A DNA stretch of 64,000 nucleotides from Fodinibius salinus (lineage in GTDB: Bacteria; Bacteroidota; Rhodothermia; Balneolales; Balneolaceae): positions 434,001 to 498,000 of the forward strand of contig NZ_VNHY01000001.1 of NCBI RefSeq assembly GCF_008124865.1, read 5' to 3'. The position numbers were made by a program, and so were the translations under genes. Under the pieces are notes generated by a model. That model did not search any database and was not told where the DNA came from. It was given only the letters and a program-made list of their open reading frames with translations. Shown here one piece after another: positions 32,901 through 40,767 of this stretch. The first letter of the stretch is position 1, and every line of letters begins with the position of its first letter.

Positions 32901-35483
32901 ATGTTGGGATTAACGGGGTGGAAAAAATATTTAGGGATTTATCTTATCCTTTTGGTGGCTTCCCATCTGACGATTTCTCTCTTTGGTGGAGCAATGGATC
33001 AGCAAAAAGCATCCGGCCAGTCTATATCTTTGCAAGTCGTTACCTCCGATTCATCTCAGTCCGACCAAACCTTTAATTTATTTTATGAGGACCGGTACAA
33101 AGGCAATGAAGAAAATCCAACAGTGTTATTTCTTTTGCCCGGTGGGCCGGAAGGACCTGAAGTTTTTGATAGTCTTGCTGCAGATCTTTCTAGTCAATTT
33201 CGAGTTATAATACCCCATCTAACTAGTGGTAAGGAGGGCACGAATGAACTACCTGACTATTCGTTCCAAACCAGAGCTGAATACGCTCATCAATTGCAAA
33301 AAGAGTTGGGATTTCAAAACGCCCACGTTGTTGGATATGGCCTGGGTGGAGCCAGCGCCATCAATTTAGCTCACAGCTATCCTTCGGATATCCAGTCACT
33401 AAGCCTTATCTCATCTATTGGTGTGCAAGAGCTGGAATTGCTGGGGAGTTATCGATTGAATCATGCCGTGCATGGTGTACAACTTGCTGCGGTATGGCTG
33501 TTGCACAATGCTGTACCTCATTTTGGTTTGTTAGACAGCGTGGGTTTTAATGTATCATACGCCAAAAGTCATTATGAGTCAGACCAGCGTCCGATTCGGT
33601 CATATCTGAAACAATACCAGAAGCCCCTGTTGATTCTTCATGGGCGGGATGACCCGTTTGTACCTGTTGCAGCTGCACAAGAACATTACCGAATTGTTCC
33701 CCAGAGCAGTATTCAACTTTTTGATGCCGATCATGATTTGATAAAAACACACAGTGATTCGGTCAGTCAATCCTTGGTGCAGTTTGTTTTAGACGTTGAA
33801 AATGACAAAGCTCTAGCAGCGGATGATGCGTCAGCCCAACGTGTGGAGCAAGCACAAGAATCATTCTCAAATGTGGATTTCCAGAAGTTTAAGGGAGTTT
33901 CGCTGGCTATTATTATGCTTATTATTATTTTTAGTACGCTAATAAGTGAAGATTTGACCTGTATCGGTGCGGGATTGTTGGCCGCTCGGGGACTTATTGG
34001 TTTTTGGCCCGCGGTCATTGCCTGCTTTATTGGCATTGTAGTAGGAGATGTAGCTCTTTATTTGGCCGGCCGATTCTTGGGACGACCCGCTACGAAAAAA
34101 GCTCCATTCAAGTGGTTTATTTCCGATAAAGATCTTATACAAAGTGCCGAGTGGTTTGAGTCAAAAGGCGGAACAATAATCATTGCCACCCGATTTTTAC
34201 CAGGTAGCCGGTTGCCCACTTATTTTAGTGCCGGCGTTATTGGTGCAGGTTTTTGGATGTTTATCTCATACTTTTTGCTCGCAGCCGCAATTTGGACTCC
34301 CATTCTTGTAGGTATTTCTGAACTGCTGGGTAATAAACTGTTGGGATACTTTTCCCTCTACAAAGATTATGCACTTTGGGTCGTACTGGGAGCCTTATTT
34401 TTGTTTGTAATAGTGATTAAAGTGGTTGTGCCGGTCTTCACCCATAAGGGAAGGCGCATCCTGCTCTCTCGGTATCGCAGGCTTACACGTTGGGAGTATT
34501 GGCCTCCTTACGTGCTTTATGCACCCGTTTTTTGCTACATACTTTTCTTAGGGATTAAATATCGCTGCATGACGCTCTTCACAGCGGCGAACCCGGCTAT
34601 TCCTGAAGGTGGATTTGTAGGAGAGTCGAAAACAGCTATTCTTGATTCATTTAGTCGGCAGGATGTAGCCACATACGCTCGAATATCATCCGTATGGAAT
34701 GCCCAGAAGAAATATGAACATGTACAACAGTTTATGCAGCAACATCAGCTTGATTACCCCATTGTCCTTAAACCGGATGTGGGCCAGCGGGGAACAGGCG
34801 TTCAGGTGATCCGTCATGAAGAAAAATTACATAAATACCTGGAAGAAGCTGAAAAAGATATTATGGTGCAGGAATACTGTGGTGGAAGAGAGTTTGGTAT
34901 TTTCTATTATCAGTATCCTGATGATGAAACCGGCAACATTTTTTCAATCACCCAGAAGCATTTGCTATCAGTAACCGGAGATGGGAGGAAGACGGTTGAA
35001 GAGCTGATCCTTGATGACGATCAGGCCGTAGACCTTGCTAAATATCATCTCAGTGCTAATCGCTATCAGCTCTATGATATACCTGAAGATGGGGAAGAAA
35101 TACCGATTGTGGAGTTAGGCACTCACGCCCGCGGTGCGGTCTTTACTGATGGACAATCACTCATAACTAATGCACTTGTTGAGGAAATGGACCGTATCTG
35201 TAAGATGGCGTCGGGCTTTTGTTTTGGTCGTTTTGATGTAAAAGCCCCTTCGGCTGCCGAGTTGAAGGATGGAAAGAATATTACCATAATTGAAGCGAAT
35301 GGCGTAACGTCTGAATCAACGAATATTTATGATTCTAAGTTTTCTTTTTGGGACGCTCAAAAAACGCTCATGAATCAATGGAAGCTAGCTTTTGAAATTG
35401 GCCAACAAAACCGAAGTCATGGAGCAGCTGTTACTTCATTGAGAGAATTCTTCCAGCGGTTGGGGACATATATCGTAAAGTAA
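32901..35483 (+). CDS. Three-domain fusion: alpha/beta-hydrolase fold + DedA (VTT) + ATP-grasp ligase
   Basis: This is an 860-residue membrane protein. Residues 10-28 form a membrane anchor. Residues 55-300 form an alpha/beta-hydrolase fold whose nucleophile elbow reads G-Y-G-L-G (145-149), with Gly147 where the catalytic Ser should be; ILHGRDDPFVP (acid) and DADHD (His) remain. Residues 333-515 are a DedA/VTT domain (ISEDLTCIGAGLLAARG, GDVALYLAGRFLGR, RFLPGSRLPTYFSAG). Another TM (about 535-552) leads into an ATP-grasp domain (about 600-850: LKPDVGQRGTGV, VQEYCGGREFGIFY, FGRFDV, IIEANG). DedA proteins are lipid scramblases/flippases or carriers; ATP-grasp enzymes join amines to carboxylates. 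It probably handles an aminolipid made with the two upstream acyltransferases. Codon use looks like the neighbours. Confidence 0.85.
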   Translation: MLGLTGWKKYLGIYLILLVASHLTISLFGGAMDQQKASGQSISLQVVTSDSSQSDQTFNLFYEDRYKGNEENPTVLFLLPGGPEGPEVFDSLAADLSSQFRVIIPHLTSGKEGTNELPDYSFQTRAEYAHQLQKELGFQNAHVVGYGLGGASAINLAHSYPSDIQSLSLISSIGVQELELLGSYRLNHAVHGVQLAAVWLLHNAVPHFGLLDSVGFNVSYAKSHYESDQRPIRSYLKQYQKPLLILHGRDDPFVPVAAAQEHYRIVPQSSIQLFDADHDLIKTHSDSVSQSLVQFVLDVENDKALAADDASAQRVEQAQESFSNVDFQKFKGVSLAIIMLIIIFSTLISEDLTCIGAGLLAARGLIGFWPAVIACFIGIVVGDVALYLAGRFLGRPATKKAPFKWFISDKDLIQSAEWFESKGGTIIIATRFLPGSRLPTYFSAGVIGAGFWMFISYFLLAAAIWTPILVGISELLGNKLLGYFSLYKDYALWVVLGALFLFVIVIKVVVPVFTHKGRRILLSRYRRLTRWEYWPPYVLYAPVFCYILFLGIKYRCMTLFTAANPAIPEGGFVGESKTAILDSFSRQDVATYARISSVWNAQKKYEHVQQFMQQHQLDYPIVLKPDVGQRGTGVQVIRHEEKLHKYLEEAEKDIMVQEYCGGREFGIFYYQYPDDETGNIFSITQKHLLSVTGDGRKTVEELILDDDQAVDLAKYHLSANRYQLYDIPEDGEEIPIVELGTHARGAVFTDGQSLITNALVEEMDRICKMASGFCFGRFDVKAPSAAELKDGKNITIIEANGVTSESTNIYDSKFSFWDAQKTLMNQWKLAFEIGQQNRSHGAAVTSLREFFQRLGTYIVK

Positions 35484-35490
35484 TATAAAA

Positions 35491-36051
35491 TTAACTTTCA
35501 AAGTATTGGCTAACCATTTGCTGTGCCTGATCATAGCCCATTTTATCTGCTTTCCTTAAATCTTTTTCTGCCAGCTCAAACTGATTCAAAATAAGGTAGC
35601 TGCACCCTCGGTTAAAGTAGGTAGCAGCATTATCTTTGGTCAGTGCTATAGATTTGCTGAAGTGGGTAATAGCTTGTTCATGATCATCTAGATACTGAGC
35701 ACTAATTATTCCCATAGAGGTATGTGCCGGCGCATTATCATTATTCAGTGCTATTGCTTTTTGTAATTGGTTCAGCGCCTTCTCGTATTCATCTTGTTGG
35801 TGGTAAAAGTTACCCAGGATTTGGCGTAATATATCATCTTCAGGTTGCTGCTCAACCGCAAATAAGAGAAAATCCTTTATGTCGGTGGCATCATCTTCTT
35901 CAATTTTTATCAATGCTTTATTTTGTAAGGCTCTGGCATGGCTAGGTTCTCGGTTTAATACTTGGTTGAAAAGGCGAAGTGCTTGTTCGCGATTATCATT
36001 ATCGAGATACCTTTCTGCCCGGTCGCAAATTTTTTCAGTTCTTTTACCCAT
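35491..36051 (-). CDS. Cytoplasmic TPR protein
   Basis: This 186-residue protein is made almost entirely of tetratricopeptide repeats. Clear units start near ALRLFNQVLNREPSHARAL, EKALNQLQKAIALNNDNAPA, EQAITHFSKSIALTKDNAAT and ELAEKDLRKADKMGYDQA. No signal peptide is seen, so it is predicted to be cytoplasmic. It is a protein-interaction scaffold of unknown partners. It converges on the fusion gene with only seven bases between the stop codons. Confidence 0.8.
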   Translation of the reverse strand: MGKRTEKICDRAERYLDNDNREQALRLFNQVLNREPSHARALQNKALIKIEEDDATDIKDFLLFAVEQQPEDDILRQILGNFYHQQDEYEKALNQLQKAIALNNDNAPAHTSMGIISAQYLDDHEQAITHFSKSIALTKDNAATYFNRGCSYLILNQFELAEKDLRKADKMGYDQAQQMVSQYFES

Positions 36052-36088
36052 TAGTATTATAATACCTATTAAAAATTATGATAATTAA

Positions 36089-36547
36089 TTAGTCAGCTAG
36101 CAAGTACAGTGTTGCTAGCCGTGCATTTTCTTTGATACTACAACCAGATTTAGGAACCTTAAATGTAATTTCAATTCGCTTATTGGCTGAGTTATTTTTA
36201 ATAATAGATGTGTTGGCAATCAATCCCGCTTTTCGAGCATGAGGATGAAGACTCAGCAGGGGAGCAGCCTGTTTAGACGTGTTAAGTTCTTCGTTCATTA
36301 CTGCATTATACATTCCTTCGGATAATTCCCACCATCCATAGTCGTCATCGTCATTTCTTTTTTGAGGAATGATAGTTTCTTCCTGAGCCGCTTCAAACTC
36401 ACTGCCTCCAAAGTCCAGTGCTCCCTTTTGGGTGAGTACAGAAATGCTGGAAACTGTTAAATCAAAGTGATCCTCATGTTGTTGCGTGTCTTGGTGGATG
36501 AAAGAGTCTATGTATTTGGTCAGTTCATCGGATGTAATAAAATGCAT
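36089..36547 (-). CDS. Divergent dUTPase/dCTP-deaminase-fold-like protein
   Basis: This 152-residue protein has a pattern that recalls the dCTP deaminase/dUTPase superfamily. DLTVSSISVL...GALDFGG comes early, then WWELSEGMYNAVMNEEL (the 'PG-F-L-T-E' strand), then LHPHARKAGLIANTSII (the position of GRSSLAR-G), and ENARLATLYLL at the end (the RIAQL strand). The usual catalytic GRSS is replaced, so enzymatic activity is doubtful. Resemblance is by eye only; it could be an unrelated beta protein. Confidence 0.5.
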   Translation of the reverse strand: MHFITSDELTKYIDSFIHQDTQQHEDHFDLTVSSISVLTQKGALDFGGSEFEAAQEETIIPQKRNDDDDYGWWELSEGMYNAVMNEELNTSKQAAPLLSLHPHARKAGLIANTSIIKNNSANKRIEITFKVPKSGCSIKENARLATLYLLAD

Positions 36548-36623
36548 AGTCGGTTACCCAGAGGTTATTTAATTTTACGTAATAATATAACAAAGCATGC
36601 GCGGCATGATGAATCTATTATCC

Positions 36624-37202
36624 CTAATAAGGGGTATCATGCTCCCGTTCCTTTTTTAAAGCTCGCAGATACCATTCAAACTCATCTAAAAATTGGGCAG
36701 ATCGTTTATAGTAGGCGTCATCGTTGGGGATCCCATCTTTGGTGAATGCTTCCGTAATTTTGGGGATAGGGAGTATAGATGGGATACTACTCATTCCCAT
36801 CTCAGCGAGCATACTTCGTAGCTGCATAGCTGCCCGCACGCCACCGAAATGTCCTTTTGAATAACAAACTATGCCCGAAGGTTTAAAGAAATATTCTTCT
36901 AAAAAGTGATCCAGCAAATTAGAAAGAGCGGGAGGGATGCTATGATTATATTCCGCAGAAACGATAATGTAACCATCAGCCTTCCTGATAATTTGCGCTA
37001 GCTGCTCAAGCTTATCAGGAGCCTCTCCATCCTCAAACTCTTTGTACATTTTATCCAATAATGGCAAATCAAAGTCGGTGGGATCCACCAGCGTAGCATC
37101 ATGATCGCGATTGATACATTGTTCAGTGATGAACCGAGCTGCCCGCATACCTTTTCTATGGTGACGTACTGATCCGTAAATTACTGCAATATTATAATCC
37201 AT
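36624..37202 (-). CDS. NADPH-dependent FMN reductase
   Basis: This 192-residue flavodoxin-fold reductase has the FMN phosphate loop IYGSVRHHRKGMRAA near residues 9-23. IIVSAEYNHSIPPALSNLLDH near 79-99 is the second hallmark of the NADPH-dependent FMN reductase family. It probably reduces FMN, quinones or azo compounds. It lies 52 bases upstream (in its own direction) of a nitrilase-family gene on the other side, all on the minus strand. Confidence 0.88.
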   Translation of the reverse strand: MDYNIAVIYGSVRHHRKGMRAARFITEQCINRDHDATLVDPTDFDLPLLDKMYKEFEDGEAPDKLEQLAQIIRKADGYIIVSAEYNHSIPPALSNLLDHFLEEYFFKPSGIVCYSKGHFGGVRAAMQLRSMLAEMGMSSIPSILPIPKITEAFTKDGIPNDDAYYKRSAQFLDEFEWYLRALKKEREHDTPY

Positions 37203-37254
37203 GATATTTACCTGAGGTTAATTGGTACAGTTTTAAAAAATGGAGAAGCTAAAT

Positions 37255-38079
37255 TTACTTCCTATTTAACCAGCTTCCATACAGTTCGGGACGCCTATCG
37301 CCTAAAAACAGTTTTTTGGCGTGAGACTGAGATACCTCATCCAGGTCTATTGAACAGTAAAGGATTTCTTCGGTACCTCCTTTAGCTTCAGCAATAACTT
37401 CTCCCGATGGATTACAAACGAAGGATTCTCCCGCGAAAGTAAGTTTAGGTTCGTTCCCCACACGATTGCAGAGTGCAGTAAAATATCCGTTTTGAAAAGC
37501 TGCTGTGCGTAACTCCGACTGGTAGAGTCCTTCCGGCCATTCACCCACAGCGCCGGCCTGTGGCACAAACACGATATCAGCACCGGCCAAAGCCAGGGCA
37601 CGCATGTACTCGGGATAATGCCGATCATAACAGATAGCTACGCCGATATTGCCAAATGGAGTTTCATAAACCGGAGCTCCGGAATCCCCCGGGGTATAAT
37701 ACTGCTGTTCGTGGAAGCAGGCATAATCGGTAATATGCACCATGCGAGTTGTACCCAGTATAGATCCGTCAGTATTAATGACCGGAGAACTGTCATAAGC
37801 CTTGTCTCCGGCTTTTTCGTAAAGATTTAATATGAGGACCACGCCAAACTCTTTGGCCAATTCAGAAAAGGCCTGTGTGGTAGAGCCCGGAATCGGTTCG
37901 GCATTTGAGATGGGGTTCTCAGGATTATTGAACTGTGGGTAGAAGGGTTCAAATGCAAGTTCAGAGAAACAAATAATATCAGCACCGGATTTTGCTGCCT
38001 GCCGGGCATTTTGCAATCCCTTTTCTATATTTTGGGATTTATCTGTTGAGCAACTTTGCTGGATGAGTGCAATTTGCAT
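37255..38079 (-). CDS. Carbon-nitrogen hydrolase (nitrilase superfamily) with altered catalytic triad
   Basis: This 274-residue protein has the overall nitrilase-superfamily layout. Glu40 is in FSELAF, and Cys150 in AICYDRHYPEYMRAL, typical of amidases such as N-carbamoylputrescine amidase. The usual catalytic lysine lies in a Y-R-K-x-H motif; here the aligned stretch reads T-T-R-M-V-H, with Met113 in that place. FHEQQYYTPGD follows as expected. Either a neighbouring residue substitutes or the protein has a changed function. Substrate unknown. Confidence 0.82.
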   Translation of the reverse strand: MQIALIQQSCSTDKSQNIEKGLQNARQAAKSGADIICFSELAFEPFYPQFNNPENPISNAEPIPGSTTQAFSELAKEFGVVLILNLYEKAGDKAYDSSPVINTDGSILGTTRMVHITDYACFHEQQYYTPGDSGAPVYETPFGNIGVAICYDRHYPEYMRALALAGADIVFVPQAGAVGEWPEGLYQSELRTAAFQNGYFTALCNRVGNEPKLTFAGESFVCNPSGEVIAEAKGGTEEILYCSIDLDEVSQSHAKKLFLGDRRPELYGSWLNRK

Positions 38080-38129
38080 GGGTAGAGACTTAATCTAATT
38101 ATTGAGAATAGAATATTGATATAAATATA

Positions 38130-38163
38130 AAAAGCTGCCCACCGTCAATGATGAGCAGCTTTT
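38130..38163 (-). terminator. Bidirectional-looking terminator after the DUF1508 gene
   Basis: A perfect 9-bp stem AAAAGCTGC / GCAGCTTTT around a 16-base loop. Read on the minus strand it lies 20 bases after the DUF1508 stop and ends in a T run. Confidence 0.85.
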
Positions 38164-38182
38164 CGTTTTACTATCACAAAAA

Positions 38183-38359
38183 TTAGTAAGAATTACTGCG
38201 GGTATAGCTTGTGCAGCTTCCGTTTTCTTTTCCGTCTTTCTTTGCATCTTCTTTTGTTTCAAATCCGCCGTTGGAGTAGGCTTCAATATCACCGTTTTTT
38301 GCAGTTTGTCGCCATCTCCATTCTCCGTGGGCGTCCTGATATAATTCACATCGTGGCAT
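38183..38359 (-). CDS. DUF1508 (YegP-like) small protein
   Basis: This short gene encodes 58 residues beginning MPRCELYQDAHGEWRWRQ. It shows the DUF1508 pattern: a WRWR strand, AKNGDIEAYSNGGFETKEDA, and a basic/acidic helix. The family (E. coli YegP) is small, cytoplasmic and of unknown function. The normal domain is about 50 residues, so this is a single-copy version. The antisense-frame 84-residue reading over the same bases is a shadow. A strong terminator follows. Confidence 0.88.
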   Translation of the reverse strand: MPRCELYQDAHGEWRWRQTAKNGDIEAYSNGGFETKEDAKKDGKENGSCTSYTRSNSY

Positions 38360-38514
38360 AAAAAATATCTACCTTATTAGTATTCTTATGATCTGTTTAG
38401 CACCCAAAATAGTTTTGGGAGCTTTAGTAAAGGTGCAAAAAAAATCGCAGATTTCGAAGTAAAATTGCGGTTTCTTTTCGTGTCTAACGATTCCAAATAT
38501 ACAATATAAATGCG

Positions 38515-38721
38515 TTAATTATTCTCCGGAAGCAGTTTAAAGTCATAATCCACATTATCCTTCACTTCTAATCTCGGCAGATCGATAGGCACGTCATGTT
38601 CTTCGGCTTCCTTTTCAAGCGCTGTATAGTAGGTTCTTGAAACCAGCAGCCGTTTATATTCTACTCCTTTATCGTAAATATAATCTGTAATTGCATCACG
38701 CAGGCGATCCATCTTTTCCAT
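38515..38721 (-). CDS. Small hypothetical protein, 68 residues
   Basis: The protein is MEKMDRLRDAITDYIYDKG followed by a short strand and helix and an acidic C-terminus (VDYDFKLLPENN). It is charged, without signal peptide or membrane segment, and its codon use is like its neighbours. I do not recognise the family. It lies alone between the DUF1508 gene and the following intergenic space. Confidence 0.6.
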   Translation of the reverse strand: MEKMDRLRDAITDYIYDKGVEYKRLLVSRTYYTALEKEAEEHDVPIDLPRLEVKDNVDYDFKLLPENN

Positions 38722-39074
38722 GGTAAATAGGTGATCTATAGATTATTATTCTTTGTTTAAAAGCATAACTTAACATTATTTACGAGCGGTTCAAGATAAA
38801 AATCTGTTGTGTATAAAAGGTTTAAGCAGTAGATTAAAATATTGAATGTATAGCTTGTGATATTTCATAAGGTCCAAAAAGAAATAGGATACTTGATATG
38901 GAACTGAGTAAAATATTTTTAGCTCTTATCACAGATACACTTATAATCTTTGCAGTAGGAACGGTAGCCTCACTGTAAGGACACTCATTAGCGGGGCCTG
39001 AAAGTAGGTATAGCTTGCTTTGGAGTATACCAAAAGTATGGTATCATAAATATATCTTTGAATCTAACTAAATT
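38722..39074. other. 353-base intergenic region with one possible 26-residue ORF
   Basis: Between the small minus-strand protein and the plus-strand lipoprotein there is AT-rich sequence. A short ORF (38898-38978, listed separately) and a TATCTTTG motif at 39053-39060 are the only structures seen. The motif resembles a Bacteroidota -7 element for the lipoprotein gene, but no -33 element was found at the usual distance. No RNA gene was recognised. Confidence 0.5.
38898..38978 (+). CDS. Possible hydrophobic mini-protein, 26 residues
   Basis: An ATG preceded by AGGATA at a plausible distance opens a 26-codon frame that reads MELSKIFLALITDTLIIFAV and then GTVASL. It is one short hydrophobic helix, of the size of type I toxin peptides or small membrane regulators. 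There is no conserved family I can name, and a frame this short can arise by chance. Confidence 0.25.
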   Translation: MELSKIFLALITDTLIIFAVGTVASL

Positions 39075-39851
39075 ATGATGGCTAAATTAACTAAAAATCT
39101 TCGTATTGTACTTCCAATACTATTAGCTGGAGTCTTATTGATTGGTTGTGAAGCCAGACAAGAAAATAATGCTCAAAAAAATACTGTATCTACTGATAAG
39201 GCAAATAAAGTTGTGCAGAATTCTGATCCTAAGGCATTGGCTATAGCTGATAGCGTAATTGAAGCAATGGGAGGTGCACAGGCGTGGGAGGAGACGAAAG
39301 TTATTCGCTGGAATTTCTTTGGCCGGCGAACACATACCTGGGATAAAGAACAAGGCCGTGACCGTATATCAATACCCGGGCAAAATATGGAGATAACCCT
39401 TGATCTGAAATCCAAAGAGGGAACGGTTGTTAAAAATGGCGAACCACTCACACAACCTGATTCAGTGCAAAAATATCTCGAAACAGGATATAGTATGTGG
39501 GTTAATGATTCATATTGGCTGGTGATGCCGTTCAAACTTAAAGATCCGGGCGTTTCATTGGGGTACATGGGGTTGGATACCACTCGGGTCGGAACACCAG
39601 CGCACAAGCTTAAACTCACCTTTGGCGATGTGGGGATGACACCCGAGAATAAATATCATGTTTATGTGGATACAACAGATCACCTGATCAAGCAGTGGGC
39701 ATATTTTTCTAAGGCATCAGATGATACTGCTCGATTTGTTTTGCCGTGGAAAGATTATAACCGATATGGTAATATTTTACTAAGTGGAAATCGCGGCTCA
39801 AATACACTTTCGGATATTGAGGTGTTGGAGGAATGGCCTTACAAACAGTAG
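39075..39851 (+). CDS. Outer-membrane-type lipoprotein (LolA-like / DUF6503-like)
   Basis: This 258-residue lipoprotein has signal MAKLTKNLRIVLPILLAGVLLIGC with Cys at about 25. A helix ALAIADSVIEAMGGAQAWEE follows, then many beta strands with the rhythm of LolA/LolB-like folds (for example ETKVIRWNFFGRRTHTW and DKEQGRDRISI). Proteins with this opening (MGGxxAW...) are common in Bacteroidota and are annotated as DUF6503-type; function unknown. ATG occurs twice at the start (39075 and 39078). Confidence 0.7.
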   Translation: MMAKLTKNLRIVLPILLAGVLLIGCEARQENNAQKNTVSTDKANKVVQNSDPKALAIADSVIEAMGGAQAWEETKVIRWNFFGRRTHTWDKEQGRDRISIPGQNMEITLDLKSKEGTVVKNGEPLTQPDSVQKYLETGYSMWVNDSYWLVMPFKLKDPGVSLGYMGLDTTRVGTPAHKLKLTFGDVGMTPENKYHVYVDTTDHLIKQWAYFSKASDDTARFVLPWKDYNRYGNILLSGNRGSNTLSDIEVLEEWPYKQ

Positions 39852-40017
39852 GGGGATTTGCAAAACGAAAGATTTGGTCACTTCGATTTTAAGTATCCGG
39901 CGGGGAATGCTCTGGTTTAGGTATTGCTCAAGCTGTTAGATACAGGTTGAGAATAAAGATGATCTTCATTTCAACTATTCACCTTCTTGGGGTGATGCAG
40001 TAATAATTGGAAAAGTA

Positions 40018-40758
40018 CTATTCATTAATCTGTCCCAGTCGAAGAAATATGGGGAATTGGACTTCAAAATTCTGCGGATTGGTAATTTTTGCTTCTAACT
40101 TTTTAATGGTTTTGTTTATGGGATTATAATCCTGCTCGGTTTTTATCTTTTGAATGGCTGACCAAGAATTAAAATACCCTTCCAGCTGATTGAGTGTCCA
40201 CTGGTACGTATTTATGATGTGCGGTGTGGCAATTTCATCAAACGGAAAGGGAATAGTTTTATATTCTTCATCGAGATAGGTGCGGTTTTTGTCGTAATAA
40301 GTTCCAAACGCTTCTTCATATAGCTCATCAATAATAGGGTTAGCTGCCGCATTGACCCGTACCATGCCGTAACCAATTACTGCTAACAGCGCATCGTGTT
40401 TGGCTACGCGTCGAACCTCTTGATAAAACTGATCAACATTAAACCAGTGGATGGCCTGTGCTACTGTTATTAAATCAAATTTATTTTCAGCTAACTCTGA
40501 ATCTTCGGCACGGGCTATTTGGTATTGAATGTTATCCTTTTTGGGAGCATGTGACAGCTGTTCTTTACTAATATCGGTAGCTAAGACTTCATCAAAATGG
40601 TTGGAAAGGTATTTTGCTACTTGCCCCGAACCGGTGGCACAATCCCATGCGGACTTATTTGAAGCAATATGATTAAAAATAATGTCATACATGTCCTCGG
40701 GATAATCGGGACGGTACTTGGCATAAAGGTCGGCTTGTTTTGAGAATCGAGAAGCCAT
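40018..40758 (-). CDS. Class I SAM-dependent methyltransferase
   Basis: This 246-residue protein begins ASRFSKQADLYAKYRPDYP, typical of the YcgJ/trans-aconitate-type group. The SAM motif is AWDCATGSGQVAKYL (about residues 38-52), and AVAQAIHWFNVDQF-like VAQAIHWFNVDQF near 96-108 is the post-motif. Substrate unknown. It starts 9 bases after the DUF1684 gene, so the two probably share a transcript. Confidence 0.85.
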   Translation of the reverse strand: MASRFSKQADLYAKYRPDYPEDMYDIIFNHIASNKSAWDCATGSGQVAKYLSNHFDEVLATDISKEQLSHAPKKDNIQYQIARAEDSELAENKFDLITVAQAIHWFNVDQFYQEVRRVAKHDALLAVIGYGMVRVNAAANPIIDELYEEAFGTYYDKNRTYLDEEYKTIPFPFDEIATPHIINTYQWTLNQLEGYFNSWSAIQKIKTEQDYNPINKTIKKLEAKITNPQNFEVQFPIFLRLGQINE

Positions 40759-40767
40759 AAGCGCTCT

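Noticed and set aside
38095-38349. An 84-codon minus-strand frame
   Set aside because: It is another frame of the DUF1508 gene (38183-38359), which has the recognisable domain; this frame is low-complexity.
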